Under the pieces are notes generated by a model that did no database searches, had not been told where the DNA came from, and saw only the letters and a program-made list of their open reading frames with translations. From positions 62,001-126,000 of the forward strand of contig NZ_BMRY01000002.1 of the NCBI RefSeq assembly GCF_014648875.1: a DNA stretch of 64,000 bases, written 5' to 3'. Below are positions 1 through 9,152 of this stretch, piece after piece. The stretch's first letter is position 1; the number at the start of each line of letters is the position of its first letter. This stretch comes from Streptomyces parvus. GTDB taxonomy: Bacteria > Actinomycetota > Actinomycetes > Streptomycetales > Streptomycetaceae. The translations under genes were made by a program, and so were the position numbers.

Positions 1-1
1 G

Positions 2-736
2 CGGGACCTGCTCGTACGCCTCGGCATGGCCTTCGACGAGAAGCTCAAGACGGGCGAGGACGCCCTGTTCACGATGGAGGCGTATCTGCGCGGCAACGGG
101 ATCTCCGTCGTCGCCGACTACACCTGCTACTACCTGGTGGGCCGCGAGGACCGCAACCAGATGACCAAGAAGGGCGGCTTCCAGCGCCGCTTCGACTCGG
201 CCCGCGCCCTCATGGGACTCATCGCCGAGTACGTGCCCCCGGGCCCTCGGCGCGACACCCTGATGGTGCGCCCCTTCGTCATCACCCTGCTGCCGCAGTT
301 CGGCCCCGGACTGGTGAAGCAGAAGGCCAAGGTCCGCGAGCGGAAGATGGCGCTCGCGGCCCCCCTGATGAAGGCTTACTGGACGCCGGGGCTCGGCCGC
401 AACCTCAAGGTGAACGAACGGCTGCGGCTGATGTGCCTCGCCGCGGGCCGGCTCGACCTGCTCCTGGAGATCGCCGCCTTCCTGCGCGACAAGAAGGAGC
501 CCGAGATCGTCCGCCGGGGAAACCCGCCCCGTCCGCACCTCGCCTACCCGCACTTCGGCGAGAGTTCCGTGCTCCCCGACAGCGCTTACGAGGTGACCGT
601 CACGGAATGGGTCGGCGGACGGCGGATCGAGGCGCCGCAGCGGGGGCCCCGCCCGTCCTTCGCCCGGCGAGTGGTCCGCAAGGCCCGCCGGACCGTGCTC
701 AGCGCCCTGCGCACCCCCCGCGCACACCGCGTCTGA
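2..736 (+). CDS. Glycosyltransferase, C-terminal part (5' end outside window)
   Basis: The frame is open from the first base, so the gene starts upstream; 244 residues are visible. The stretch DEKLKTGEDALFTMEAYLRG resembles the end of a GT2 (GT-A) catalytic domain, where an E-D pair supplies the catalytic base, followed by a helical, basic C-terminal tail. Family knowledge: such enzymes build wall or capsule glycopolymers from nucleotide sugars at the inner membrane face. The next gene is a TagF-like polymerase on the same strand, which fits a wall-polymer locus. A perfect 20-bp hairpin follows the stop, so it probably ends a transcript here. The donor sugar cannot be read from this fragment. 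Confidence 0.75.
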   Translation, partial: RDLLVRLGMAFDEKLKTGEDALFTMEAYLRGNGISVVADYTCYYLVGREDRNQMTKKGGFQRRFDSARALMGLIAEYVPPGPRRDTLMVRPFVITLLPQFGPGLVKQKAKVRERKMALAAPLMKAYWTPGLGRNLKVNERLRLMCLAAGRLDLLLEIAAFLRDKKEPEIVRRGNPPRPHLAYPHFGESSVLPDSAYEVTVTEWVGGRRIEAPQRGPRPSFARRVVRKARRTVLSALRTPRAHRV

Positions 737-745
737 CCGGCAGTT

Positions 746-791
746 CGAGGGCTGGCCGGGAGCCCTCGCCGGGGCTCCCGGCCAGCCCTCG
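746..791 (+). terminator. Perfect 20-bp hairpin after glycosyltransferase
   Basis: Arms 746-765 and 772-791 are exact reverse complements with a 6-nt loop. There is no T-run, which is usual for Streptomyces terminators. It lies 10 bp past the glycosyltransferase stop. Confidence 0.8.
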
Positions 792-917
792 GACGCGCCT
801 TCCCGTCCTGGGCGCCGACCAGGGCGAGTTCGTCCTGTGAGAGGTGTCACGTCATACTGTGGGGCAACCATGAGACCGTTGAACACGTCTCATTAACGCC
901 CCGTCTCCCTGGGGTTC

Positions 918-3722
918 ATGATCTGCACGTCCCCCCGGAAAGGCCTTCCCCCCGTGGCGTCCCTCGAAGCGATCCCCGACGAGCTCAGTCGGCTCATGAA
1001 GTATTTCCCGGAGACTCCGGTCGAGGAGCGCCCCGAATTCCACCGGGCGGCCAAGGACTTCCTGGCCCAAGCCGCCCCGAAGGTCGTCCGGCAGTTCTCT
1101 CCGATGGCCCGGGTCAAATGGCACCTGGCCGCCAGCGGGCGCGGCGACGAACTGGTCGACCTGCTGCACTACGAGCGCGAGAACCCGGGAGCCTTCTCCG
1201 TCCGCGGCCTGAGGCGCGCCCGCATCGAGCTGCCCGGCGTCGAGAGCTCCTCGCTCCCCTCCTCCGTGCGCAACTTCAACCGCAGCGAGCTCCCCGTGCG
1301 CGGCAAGCTCCTCGGCCTTGCCTGGGAGGACGGCAAGCTCCAGATCAAGGGCTACGCCTACATCCCCAACGTTCCCTCGGCCACCGGCAAGCGCTCGCTG
1401 CGCGTCGCCGTGCTCCGCCGCCAGGGCAGCCGCTCCACCCTCCCGCTGCGGCTGCGCACGGTCGAGGAGCCCCGCGCCACCGCCGAGGCCAAGGGCGCAC
1501 TGCACAACTACGACTGGTCCGGCTTCGAGATCGCCGTCGATCCGTCCCGCCTCCGGGTGCGCGGCCAGTGGCAGCCCGGCACCTGGCGCCTGGGCATCGG
1601 TATCCCGCGCCCCGGCGGTATGTCCGTCGGCAGCATCACCAAGAACAACGCGGGAGCGGCCGGACACAGCCTCACCCGGACCCTCGACGACGGCGTCCGC
1701 CTCGTTGCCGGCTTCGACCGCAACCGGCTGAGGCTCTCCGTCGATGTCGTCCCGGCCGAGATCATCGCCCAGGAAGCCGACGGCGATACCCTCACCGTCA
1801 CCCTGCGCTCCCGCGTCACCACCCCGGCGGGCAAGTACCCCACCGCCCTGCGCATCGACCACGAGCCCAGCGGCTTCGCCACCGACCTGCCGCTCCAGCA
1901 GGGCGAGACCGGCGCCGACGGCTGGCTCCGCCACACCGCGCGGCTGCCCTTGGCCGATCTGCCCGCCGACGGCGTACGGCCCGGCAAGGCCGTCAAGTAC
2001 CGCACGCTCATCGTCTTCGCCGACGGCACCACCCGCCGCGCCACCAACGGCACCGGCCCCGTCACCGGCGTCCACCCGCTGCCCGCCGGCCGCGAGCTGG
2101 CGATCCTCACCGACGGCGCGGGTAACTTCACCCCGCAGGTGCGCACGGTCCAGCCGGTCGTCGACGGCGTCGAGTGGAGCGCCGACGGCGAACTGGTCCT
2201 GACCGGCGTCTACACCGGCCCCGCCGAGCAGATGAAGATGGTCCTGCGCCACACCGGCCGCAACGAGGACCGTCCGCTGCCCGTCGAGTTCGCCGACGGC
2301 CGCTTCACCGCCCGGCTGCGCCCGGACACCATGCCCACCTACGAGGGCACCGTCTCGCTGCGTGCCGGCCGCTGGATGCCGCGGCTGCGCCGCACCACCG
2401 AGTGGGACCACACGCGCGACCTGCCCGTCACCGTCCGCCCCGACCTCGTCGGCACGCTCCCGCTGGCCCACCGGGGCGAGCACCGCACGTACACCGTCGA
2501 GCGGGTCGACTTCGACCGTATCTTCGTGGAGTCCGGCCCGGTCCTCGGCCCGGAGCTGCGTGGCGCCTACCGCCAGCGCCTGATGCGCGACGTCTACACC
2601 CCCGAGCAGCGCAAGCTGCCCCTGCGCGAGGCCGTGCTCTACAACAGCTTCGGCGGCAAGCAGTTCTCCGACTCGCCCCGCGCGGTCTACGAGGAGCTCA
2701 AGCGCCGCGGCACCGAGGTCGAGCACATCGCCATGGTCCACGACCAGCAGGTCGTGCTGCCGCCCGGCGTCCGGGGCGTCGAGTGGGGCAGCGAGGAGTG
2801 GTACGAGGCACTGGCCCGCAGCCGGTACGTCGTCACCAACGGCGGCATCCGCGAGTGGTTCGTCCGCCGCGAGGGCCAGGTCGTCGTCCAGACCTGGCAC
2901 GGCACCCCGCTCAAGCGCATCGGCGCCGACCTCCTCGGCACCCCGAAGGCGAACCTGGCCTACATCGCGAGCCTCCCGCAGCGCTCGCGCCAGTACAGCC
3001 TGTTCATCACGCCGAACGCCTTCACCACCCCGATCATGACCAACTCCTTCCGCCTCCAGTGCGAGGTCCTGGAGGCGGGCTACCCGCGCAACGACGTCTT
3101 CCACGCCCCCGACCGCGTCAAGCGCGCCGCGGCCGTACGGGAGAAGCTCGGCATCCCCGCGGACAAGAAGGTCGTCCTGTACGCACCCACCTGGCGCGAC
3201 GACCAGCGCTACGGCGGCCGCCGCTTCAAGCTCGACAACAAGATCGACGTCGAGGCCGCCCAGCGCGAGCTCGGCGAGGACCACGTGCTGCTCTACCGCA
3301 AGCACCACAAGGTCCTCGACTCCATCCCCGGCGCCGGACAGGGTTTCGTCTACGACGTCACGTACTACCCGGACATCGCCGACCTCTACCTGATCGCCGA
3401 CGTGATGATCACGGACTACTCCTCGGTGCTGTTCGACTTCGCGCACTCCGGGCGTCCGATGCTCTTCTTCACGTACGACCTGGAGCACTACCGCGACACC
3501 CTGCGCGGCTTCTACTTCGACTTCACCTCCCGCGCCCCCGGCCCGCTGATCAAGACCTCCGAGGACCTGGTCTCGGCGATCCGGAACATCGACGCGGTCA
3601 GCGAGGAGTACAAGGAGAAGTACGCCCAGTTCCGGGTCGACTTCTGCGAGCCCTCCGACGGCCGCGCCGCCGCCCGGGTCGTCGACCGGATGCTCGCCGT
3701 CAAGGACGAGCAGCAGAGCTGA
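918..3722 (+). CDS. TagF-like CDP-glycerol:poly(glycerophosphate) glycerophosphotransferase
   Basis: A 934-residue protein whose last ~400 residues form the CDP-glycerol glycerophosphotransferase domain. TWHGTPLKRIG lies near residue 659, VLYAPTWRDD near 755 and MITDYSSVLFDFAHSGRP near 830; the HG and DYSS motifs are family signatures. The first ~500 residues are beta-rich and unlike Bacillus TagF. Family knowledge: these enzymes add glycerol-phosphate (or similar) units to a lipid-linked acceptor at the membrane, making teichoic-type polymers. With the glycosyltransferase upstream and the LCP-family protein at 11.4 kb it forms a wall-polymer neighbourhood. A GTG at 954, preceded by GGAAAGG, is an equally good start. 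Confidence 0.88.
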   Translation: MICTSPRKGLPPVASLEAIPDELSRLMKYFPETPVEERPEFHRAAKDFLAQAAPKVVRQFSPMARVKWHLAASGRGDELVDLLHYERENPGAFSVRGLRRARIELPGVESSSLPSSVRNFNRSELPVRGKLLGLAWEDGKLQIKGYAYIPNVPSATGKRSLRVAVLRRQGSRSTLPLRLRTVEEPRATAEAKGALHNYDWSGFEIAVDPSRLRVRGQWQPGTWRLGIGIPRPGGMSVGSITKNNAGAAGHSLTRTLDDGVRLVAGFDRNRLRLSVDVVPAEIIAQEADGDTLTVTLRSRVTTPAGKYPTALRIDHEPSGFATDLPLQQGETGADGWLRHTARLPLADLPADGVRPGKAVKYRTLIVFADGTTRRATNGTGPVTGVHPLPAGRELAILTDGAGNFTPQVRTVQPVVDGVEWSADGELVLTGVYTGPAEQMKMVLRHTGRNEDRPLPVEFADGRFTARLRPDTMPTYEGTVSLRAGRWMPRLRRTTEWDHTRDLPVTVRPDLVGTLPLAHRGEHRTYTVERVDFDRIFVESGPVLGPELRGAYRQRLMRDVYTPEQRKLPLREAVLYNSFGGKQFSDSPRAVYEELKRRGTEVEHIAMVHDQQVVLPPGVRGVEWGSEEWYEALARSRYVVTNGGIREWFVRREGQVVVQTWHGTPLKRIGADLLGTPKANLAYIASLPQRSRQYSLFITPNAFTTPIMTNSFRLQCEVLEAGYPRNDVFHAPDRVKRAAAVREKLGIPADKKVVLYAPTWRDDQRYGGRRFKLDNKIDVEAAQRELGEDHVLLYRKHHKVLDSIPGAGQGFVYDVTYYPDIADLYLIADVMITDYSSVLFDFAHSGRPMLFFTYDLEHYRDTLRGFYFDFTSRAPGPLIKTSEDLVSAIRNIDAVSEEYKEKYAQFRVDFCEPSDGRAAARVVDRMLAVKDEQQS

Positions 3723-3917
3723 GCCCACCGGCCGCCCCCGCCGCCCGCCCGAACCCCGCCCACCGGACGTCCCCGGCCCCGCGCCGGACGTCCACCGAGC
3801 GGAACGGGCAGGCGGCGGGGGCGGCCGCTCGCGTACTGTGACGTGCCGGGGGCGGCACCGGCCGACAGGTTCCGACGCCCTCATCGGACACCGGGGCGAT
3901 CCAGAGCGAGGAAGCAC

Positions 3918-5072
3918 GTGGCAGAGCAGAGGCCGTCGCACCGAGAGGCGGCGGTGACCGGCGCCCGCAGAGTCGTCGTCAAGGTCGGCTCCTCCTCGCT
4001 CACCACCGCCTCCGGCGGCCTCGACGCCGACCGGGTCGACGCCCTCGTCGACGTCCTGGCCAAGGTCAGGGACGGCGGCGAACGCGAGGTCGTCCTCGTC
4101 TCCAGCGGAGCCATCGCCGCCGGACTCGCCCCGCTCGGCCTCGTCCGCCGGCCCAAGGACCTGGCCCGCCAGCAGGCCGCCGCCAGCGTCGGACAGGGCC
4201 TCCTCGTCGCCCGCTACACCGCCTCCTTCGCCCGCTACGGCGTCCGCGTCGGCCAGGTACTCCTCACCGCCGACGACACCAGCCGCCGCGGCCACTACCG
4301 CAACGCCTACAGCACCCTGGACAAGCTCCTGGAGATGGGCGCCGTCCCCGTCGTCAACGAGAACGACACCGTCGCCACCGACGAGATCCGCTTCGGCGAC
4401 AACGACCGGCTCGCCGCCCTCGTCGCCCACCTCGTCCACGCCGACCTCCTCGTCCTGCTCTCCGACGTGGACGGCCTCTACGACGGACCGCCCGGCACCC
4501 CCGGCGCCTCCCGGATCGCCGAGGTCACCGGCCCCGACGACCTGGCCGGCGTCACCATCGGCAGCGCCGGGAAGGCGGGCGTGGGCACCGGCGGCATGGT
4601 CACCAAGGTCGAGGCCGCCAACATCGCCACCGCCGCCGGCGTCCCCGTCGTCCTCACCTCCGCCAGCCGCGCCGCCGACGCCCTCGCCGGCCGCGACACC
4701 GGCACGTACTTCCACCGCACCGGCCGCCGCTCCGCCGACCGGCTCCTGTGGCTCGCCCACGCCTCCACCCCGCAGGGCGCGCTCACCCTCGACGACGGCG
4801 CCGTACGGGCCGTGGTGGAGCGGCGCACCTCGCTGCTGCCCGCCGGAATCTCCGCCGTCGAGGGCGAGTTCAGCGCCGGCGACCCGGTCGAACTGCGCGA
4901 CCCGCACGGCACCCCGGTCGCCCGCGGACTCGTCAACTTCGACGCCAAGGAGATCCCCCAACTGCTCGGCCGCTCCACCCGGGACCTGGCCCGTGAACTG
5001 GGGCCGGCCTACGAGCGCGAGGTCGTACACAGGGACGATCTGGTCCTTCTCACGCCGCGCCTCACCCCCTGA
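3918..5072 (+). CDS. proB: Glutamate 5-kinase
   Basis: A 384-residue ATP-dependent glutamate 5-kinase, first step of proline synthesis. VVVKVGSSSLT near the N-terminus is the amino-acid-kinase phosphate loop, VVNENDTVATDEIRFGDND is the glutamate-binding segment, and the last ~90 residues form a PUA domain as in long ProB proteins. The GTG at 3918 has an AGG-rich site 8 nt upstream; a GTG at 3954 after GAGAGG is the alternative. The frame is open back to 3843 but without homology. proA lies 720 bp downstream with one small gene between. From general knowledge, proB usually follows obg in actinobacteria; here wall-polymer genes sit directly upstream. Confidence 0.95.
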   Translation: MAEQRPSHREAAVTGARRVVVKVGSSSLTTASGGLDADRVDALVDVLAKVRDGGEREVVLVSSGAIAAGLAPLGLVRRPKDLARQQAAASVGQGLLVARYTASFARYGVRVGQVLLTADDTSRRGHYRNAYSTLDKLLEMGAVPVVNENDTVATDEIRFGDNDRLAALVAHLVHADLLVLLSDVDGLYDGPPGTPGASRIAEVTGPDDLAGVTIGSAGKAGVGTGGMVTKVEAANIATAAGVPVVLTSASRAADALAGRDTGTYFHRTGRRSADRLLWLAHASTPQGALTLDDGAVRAVVERRTSLLPAGISAVEGEFSAGDPVELRDPHGTPVARGLVNFDAKEIPQLLGRSTRDLARELGPAYEREVVHRDDLVLLTPRLTP

Positions 5073-5132
5073 ATCGGCTGAAAGTCCGGCTCTTCGGCGG
5101 GGACCTTCACCAAAACCACCCCACGCCCGGCT

Positions 5133-5156
5133 GTGGACTGGTCCACTTTGTAGTGG
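5133..5156. promoter_or_regulatory. Overlapping inverted repeats upstream of the 5201 gene
   Basis: GTGGAC-TG-GTCCAC (5133-5146) shares bases with CCACT-TTGT-AGTGG (5143-5156). The two palindromes are mutually exclusive as hairpins and could be a protein-binding site. No regulator can be named. Confidence 0.35.
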
Positions 5157-5200
5157 GGAAACAGGGGAACCGCACAGCAACACATCACAGGAGGCCGCCG

Positions 5201-5692
5201 GTGAGACGAGCGCGCCCGGGGGCGCCGCCCCGAGGCACGGCCAACCGCGCCCTGACGAGTGTCGGAGCGAGGGCGGATTTCGACCGGAATCCCCTCCCGT
5301 CGGACACCGCCGAACGGGAGCCTGTCACGACGGCGAAGGAGGAACATCCGCAGTCGAGACTCTGGCACATCACCCTCAGCGTGTCGGGCGCGGAGACTCC
5401 GCTCGCGGAGATCAGACGCGGACTGGAACAGCTCGCGCACGACCATCCCTTCCTGCTGACCAGCCGCTACGCAGGCGACCACGCGGAGATCCGCTACTGG
5501 GAAGAGGCCCGCGACCTGCACGACGCGGCCGCCGTCGCACTGCGGCTGTGGGGCGAGCACCGCTCCAGCGCCCAGCTCCCGCCCTGGGAGATCGTCGGCC
5601 TCGAAGTCATCGACCGGGAGACCTACCACCTGCGGGTCGCCGAGGGCTACGGGCCGCCGCCCGCCGCCCCCGTGGGCGTCCACCCGTACTGA
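5201..5692 (+). CDS. Conserved actinobacterial protein of unknown function between proB and proA
   Basis: A 163-residue protein. The GTG at 5201 is chosen because AGGAGG sits 6 nt upstream; the frame is open back to 5153 without such a site. The first ~45 residues are basic and probably disordered. The rest (from [12 protein letters not shown] to the end) looks like a compact alpha/beta domain with the segment [22 protein letters not shown] do not recognise a catalytic motif. It sits between proB and proA in the same direction, but proA seems to have its own leaderless promoter. The position suggests, but does not show, a link to proline metabolism. Confidence 0.65.
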   Translation: MRRARPGAPPRGTANRALTSVGARADFDRNPLPSDTAEREPVTTAKEEHPQSRLWHITLSVSGAETPLAEIRRGLEQLAHDHPFLLTSRYAGDHAEIRYWEEARDLHDAAAVALRLWGEHRSSAQLPPWEIVGLEVIDRETYHLRVAEGYGPPPAAPVGVHPY

Positions 5693-5783
5693 CGGCCGCG
5701 CCGGTGGTCCCGGGGAGGCGTCCGGCTGGCGGTCGGCCGTCTCGCATCACGGGATACGTGACGGATGCCCGCAGAGCGCGCAT

Positions 5784-5789
5784 TACTCT
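5784..5789 (+). promoter_or_regulatory. -10 box TACTCT for leaderless proA
   Basis: TACTCT fits TANNNT and ends exactly 6 nt before the proA ATG, which places the transcription start at or next to the A of ATG. No ribosome-binding site is visible. Confidence 0.55.
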
Positions 5790-5795
5790 GCGGGC

Positions 5796-7079
5796 ATGAC
5801 CACGCTCTCGCCCTACGACAACCTCTCCCCGGTCACGCAGGCCGCCTACCGGGCCCGCGCCGCCTCCGCCGACATCGCGCCCCTGCCGCGCGCGGCCAAG
5901 GACGACGCGCTGCTGGCCATCGCCGACGCCCTGGAAGTGCGGACCGCCGAGATCGTCGAGGCCAACGCGGAGGACGTCGAGCGCGCCCGCGAGGCCGGGA
6001 CGAGCGAAGGCATCATCGACCGCCTCACCCTCACCCCGGACCGCATCCGCGCCATCGCCGCCGACGTACGGGACGTCGCCGCCCTCCCCGACCCGGTCGG
6101 CGAAGTGGTGCGCGGCTCGACCCTGCCCAACGGCATCGACCTCCGCCAGGTCCGGGTCCCGCTCGGCGTGGTCGGCATCATCTACGAGGCCCGGCCCAAC
6201 GTCACCGTCGACGCCGCCGCCCTCTGCCTGAAGTCCGGCAACGCGGTCCTGCTGCGCGGCTCCTCCTCCGCCTACGCCTCCAACACCGCGCTCGTCCGCG
6301 TCCTGCGCGACGCGGTCGGCGGCTCCGGCCTCCCCGCCGACGCGGTGCAGCTCGTCCCGGGCGAGAGCCGTGACTCCGTGACGGAGCTGATGCGGGCCCG
6401 CGGCCTCGTCGACGTCCTCATCCCGCGCGGCGGCGCCTCCCTGATCCGCACGGTCGTCGAGGAGTCCACCGTCCCCGTCATCGAGACGGGCACCGGCAAC
6501 TGCCACGTCTACGTCGACGCGCAGACGGACCTGGCCATGGCCGTCGACATCCTGATCAACTCCAAGGCCCAACGCCCCAGCGTCTGCAACGCGGCCGAGA
6601 CCCTGCTCGTCCACAAGGACGTGGCGGACGACTTCCTGCCGATCGCCCTGGACGCGCTGGCCGAGGCCGGGGTCACCGTCCACGGCGACGAACACGTCCT
6701 GGAGCGCGCCGAGGGCTCCAAGGCCACCGTGGTCCCGGCGACGACCGAGGACTGGGAGACCGAATACCTCTCCTACGACATCGCCGCGGCGGTCGTCGAC
6801 TCCCTGGACGCGGCGGTCGCCCACATCCGGCTCTGGTCCTCCGGCCACACCGAGGCGATCGTCACCACCTCGCAGGCCGCCGCCCGCCGCTTCACCCAGT
6901 TGGTCGACTCGACCACGGTCGCCGTGAACGCCTCCACCCGCTTCACGGACGGCGGGCAGTTCGGCTTCGGCGCCGAGATCGGCATCTCCACCCAGAAGCT
7001 GCACGCCCGCGGCCCGATGGGCCTGCCCGAGCTGACCTCGACGAAGTACATCGTCACGGGCGACGGACACACTCGTTAG
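5796..7079 (+). CDS. proA: Gamma-glutamyl phosphate reductase
   Basis: A 427-residue NADPH-dependent glutamate-5-semialdehyde dehydrogenase, second step of proline synthesis, with full family length. [20 protein letters not shown], the catalytic-Cys region [13 protein letters not shown] near residue 263 and [17 protein letters not shown] are clear family blocks. The ATG at 5796 has no Shine-Dalgarno sequence but a -10 box 6 nt before it. proB lies upstream, separated by one unknown gene. Confidence 0.95.
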   Translation: MTTLSPYDNLSPVTQAAYRARAASADIAPLPRAAKDDALLAIADALEVRTAEIVEANAEDVERAREAGTSEGIIDRLTLTPDRIRAIAADVRDVAALPDPVGEVVRGSTLPNGIDLRQVRVPLGVVGIIYEARPNVTVDAAALCLKSGNAVLLRGSSSAYASNTALVRVLRDAVGGSGLPADAVQLVPGESRDSVTELMRARGLVDVLIPRGGASLIRTVVEESTVPVIETGTGNCHVYVDAQTDLAMAVDILINSKAQRPSVCNAAETLLVHKDVADDFLPIALDALAEAGVTVHGDEHVLERAEGSKATVVPATTEDWETEYLSYDIAAAVVDSLDAAVAHIRLWSSGHTEAIVTTSQAAARRFTQLVDSTTVAVNASTRFTDGGQFGFGAEIGISTQKLHARGPMGLPELTSTKYIVTGDGHTR

Positions 7080-7166
7080 CCGGCGCCGCCGCCCGCCCGC
7101 GGTCGCCCCCTCCGTATCGATCCGGGGGAGTTTGCGGGGTCCCTGCCCAAAAGGTCCCGGCCCGGC

Positions 7167-7172
7167 TACGCT
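7167..7172 (+). promoter_or_regulatory. -10 box TACGCT for leaderless 7179 gene
   Basis: TACGCT ends 6 nt before the GTG at 7179, the same geometry as at proA. This supports the GTG as the start and a leaderless transcript. Confidence 0.5.
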
Positions 7173-7178
7173 GAAACC

Positions 7179-7766
7179 GTGCCGGACGACGTGGGGGGCA
7201 AGCCGTTTCCTGACGGCTGGGAGCCCGACGACGACCGCGGGGGCGCGGACGAGGACTTCGCCTCCGTGGTGTTCGACGAGGACTTCGTCCGGTCGGCGCC
7301 CGTCCACGAACCCACCGCAGTGGAGCGCCTCCTCGCCGCCGCCGAGGCCCGTGCCGAGGCCGAAGCGGCCCGCGCCCGCCGCAGCCGGCGCACGGACGAC
7401 GACGAGTACGGCCGCTACGGCGGCTCCCGGGGCTACCACGACCCCCAGGACCTCGACTACGACCCGGACGACGGCTCCGGGGACCACGGCGACGGCTCCG
7501 GGCCCTACGGCCGCCACGGCGGCTCCCTGCGCCCCTACCGCAACTCCGCCCGCTGGCACCGGCCGGTCGCCTGGCTGCTCGCCGTGGTGATGGGCGTCGG
7601 CATGGTCTCCCTCGCCTTCAGCGCGGTCTACCGGGGCGCGTCGAACAACCGCCAGGACCAGCTGCCTCCCCCCGCCAGCAGCGGTGTGGACAAGCCCGGA
7701 GCCGCCCCGTCGGCCTCCGCGGACTACTCCCGCCCCGTGGTCTCCGCCGAGCCCCGGGTGCCCTGA
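7179..7766 (+). CDS. Single-pass membrane protein with acidic N-terminal motif
   Basis: A 195-residue protein: an acidic cytosolic N-terminus with DEDFASVVFDEDFV near residue 25, an Ala/Glu/Arg-rich helical stretch, an Asp/Gly/Tyr-rich low-complexity region, one transmembrane helix at about 129-150, and a short Pro/Ser-rich outer tail. The SVVFDEDFV block recurs in the next gene as SLVFDESFI. No enzyme motif is present. From memory, proteins of this S. coelicolor neighbourhood were linked to spore-wall synthesis complexes; that is recollection, not sequence evidence. A role as a small scaffold in envelope assembly is inference. Confidence 0.7.
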   Translation: MPDDVGGKPFPDGWEPDDDRGGADEDFASVVFDEDFVRSAPVHEPTAVERLLAAAEARAEAEAARARRSRRTDDDEYGRYGGSRGYHDPQDLDYDPDDGSGDHGDGSGPYGRHGGSLRPYRNSARWHRPVAWLLAVVMGVGMVSLAFSAVYRGASNNRQDQLPPPASSGVDKPGAAPSASADYSRPVVSAEPRVP

Positions 7767-7876
7767 GGCGGGCGCCGGGCGGCCGGCCCCCGAGGACCCT
7801 GGCTCCCCGCCCCCTGCCGTCACCCGTTCGCCGACGGCGGCCCCCGCCGCCCCCGCACTTCCCGGCGGTCTCCGCG

Positions 7877-7904
7877 TTTACACGGACCGCAATCGACCTA
7901 CCCT
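7877..7904 (+). promoter_or_regulatory. Sigma-70-type promoter for the 8016 gene
   Basis: TTTACA (7877-7882), a 16-nt spacer and TACCCT (7899-7904) fit a housekeeping promoter. This would give a ~100-nt leader before the ATG at 8016. Confidence 0.5.
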
Positions 7905-8015
7905 GAAGATGTGACCCCTCGTTCCCAGGGGGGCTTCTCGCTGCCGCACGCCCCGCTCGGCCGAAGCAGACCGTTGCGCACCGAACCGACCGGTGTGGAG
8001 ATCGGGAGAGAAGTC

Positions 8016-9152
8016 ATGACAGGCCGCTCAGAACCGCCGGACGGCCCGCCCGAGAACCCCGCGGGCGGCGAGGACGAATACCGCTCGCTCGTCTTCGACG
8101 AATCGTTCATCCAGGCTGCCCGGATGCGGGAGTACTCGGCGCAGGAACGGATGGGCGACCACGCCCGCGCCGTCCGCACCGTCCCCGAGGAGCAGCCGCC
8201 CGTCCGCGGCGGAGGCGGCTCCCGGGCCGCCATAGCCCTCGTCGTCCTCATCGCCCTGGCCTTCGCCGTGGCCGTCTACATCGGGTTCCGCAGCCCGTAT
8301 CCCCAGCCGGCCCCCCGCCGCGCCGAACCCCTGCGGACCACCGTCATCCCCCTGGCCCCCCGTGGTGCCGTCCCGGGCGGATCACCCGAGCAGCTGTACC
8401 GGGCCGAGCCGGTCTCCGGATTCCGCACGGGCGCGGAGGGCATCAACTTCCCCGCCGTGAAGCGCACCCGGAACTTCTCCGACAGCCAGATCACCGCCGC
8501 GCTCGCCACGGTCAAGGACTACCTGGTGGAGTCGTCCCTCAACCCCGACGTCCTCACCGGCTCCGTACGCCGGCCCGTCGAGCACCTCCTCGACCCGGAC
8601 CAGCGCCCCCAGTTCGAACGGAGCCTGAGCGACCCGGCCGACGACGGGAGCCAAGCCGCCACCGGCTGGCTCGTCCGCTTCGACCCGGAGCGGGTGGAGC
8701 TCGCGGACCCGCAGATCCGGGTCCAGGGCACCCTCCGCTACGAGGAGGAGGCGGCGGGCGTCCTCGGCGTCGTCTCGGACCACACCTTCACCTACGTCCT
8801 GCGCCCGGCGGACGGCCCCCCGCGCAAGGACGGCGCGTCCCTGTTCACCGTGCGGCGCGAGCTGCACTTCCGCCTCGACCGGGAGGACCTGCGGCTGCAC
8901 CGCCTGGAGGTGCGCACCGCCCAGGTCCAGGCCGGGCCGCAGTCCTGCTCGGCCGACGCGACCGGGATGCTCCGCCCTCTCCTGGCCGGGGAGAAGGCGG
9001 ACGCCCGCGGCCCGGCCGCCACCGACCCGTACGCCTCGGGCCCGCCCACGGCGGCCCTGTGCGGGACCCTGGCGGCCGTCAGCCCTTCGACGGCCCCGAG
9101 CTCCCCTCCTCCGGGTCCTGAGAACGACCGGACGCCCCGTCCCCGCCCGTAG
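8016..9152 (+). CDS. Single-pass membrane protein with large extracytoplasmic domain
   Basis: A 378-residue protein started at the ATG 8016, which follows GGGAGAGAAG; the frame is open to 7911 but without a site. Residues 1-70 are cytosolic and contain DEYRSLVFDESFIQAA, the motif shared with the preceding gene. A transmembrane helix spans about 71-92. The outer region (~100-340) is a folded domain of unknown family, with FSDSQITAALATVKDYLVESSLNPDVL and later beta-strands, then a Pro/Ser tail. The last 74 bp overlap the convergent M48 peptidase gene. I infer a role in envelope assembly from the neighbourhood; the domain itself is not recognised. Confidence 0.75.
   Translation: MTGRSEPPDGPPENPAGGEDEYRSLVFDESFIQAARMREYSAQERMGDHARAVRTVPEEQPPVRGGGGSRAAIALVVLIALAFAVAVYIGFRSPYPQPAPRRAEPLRTTVIPLAPRGAVPGGSPEQLYRAEPVSGFRTGAEGINFPAVKRTRNFSDSQITAALATVKDYLVESSLNPDVLTGSVRRPVEHLLDPDQRPQFERSLSDPADDGSQAATGWLVRFDPERVELADPQIRVQGTLRYEEEAAGVLGVVSDHTFTYVLRPADGPPRKDGASLFTVRRELHFRLDREDLRLHRLEVRTAQVQAGPQSCSADATGMLRPLLAGEKADARGPAATDPYASGPPTAALCGTLAAVSPSTAPSSPPPGPENDRTPRPRP

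Noticed and set aside
852..5183. A 1443-residue open frame on the minus strand
   Set aside because: It is antisense to the TagF and proB genes, has the Gly/Val/Ala/Asp-rich composition of a shadow frame in high-GC DNA, and no motif. Several similar giant antisense frames (18957-22103, 31749-33806, 46029-48389) were rejected for the same reason.
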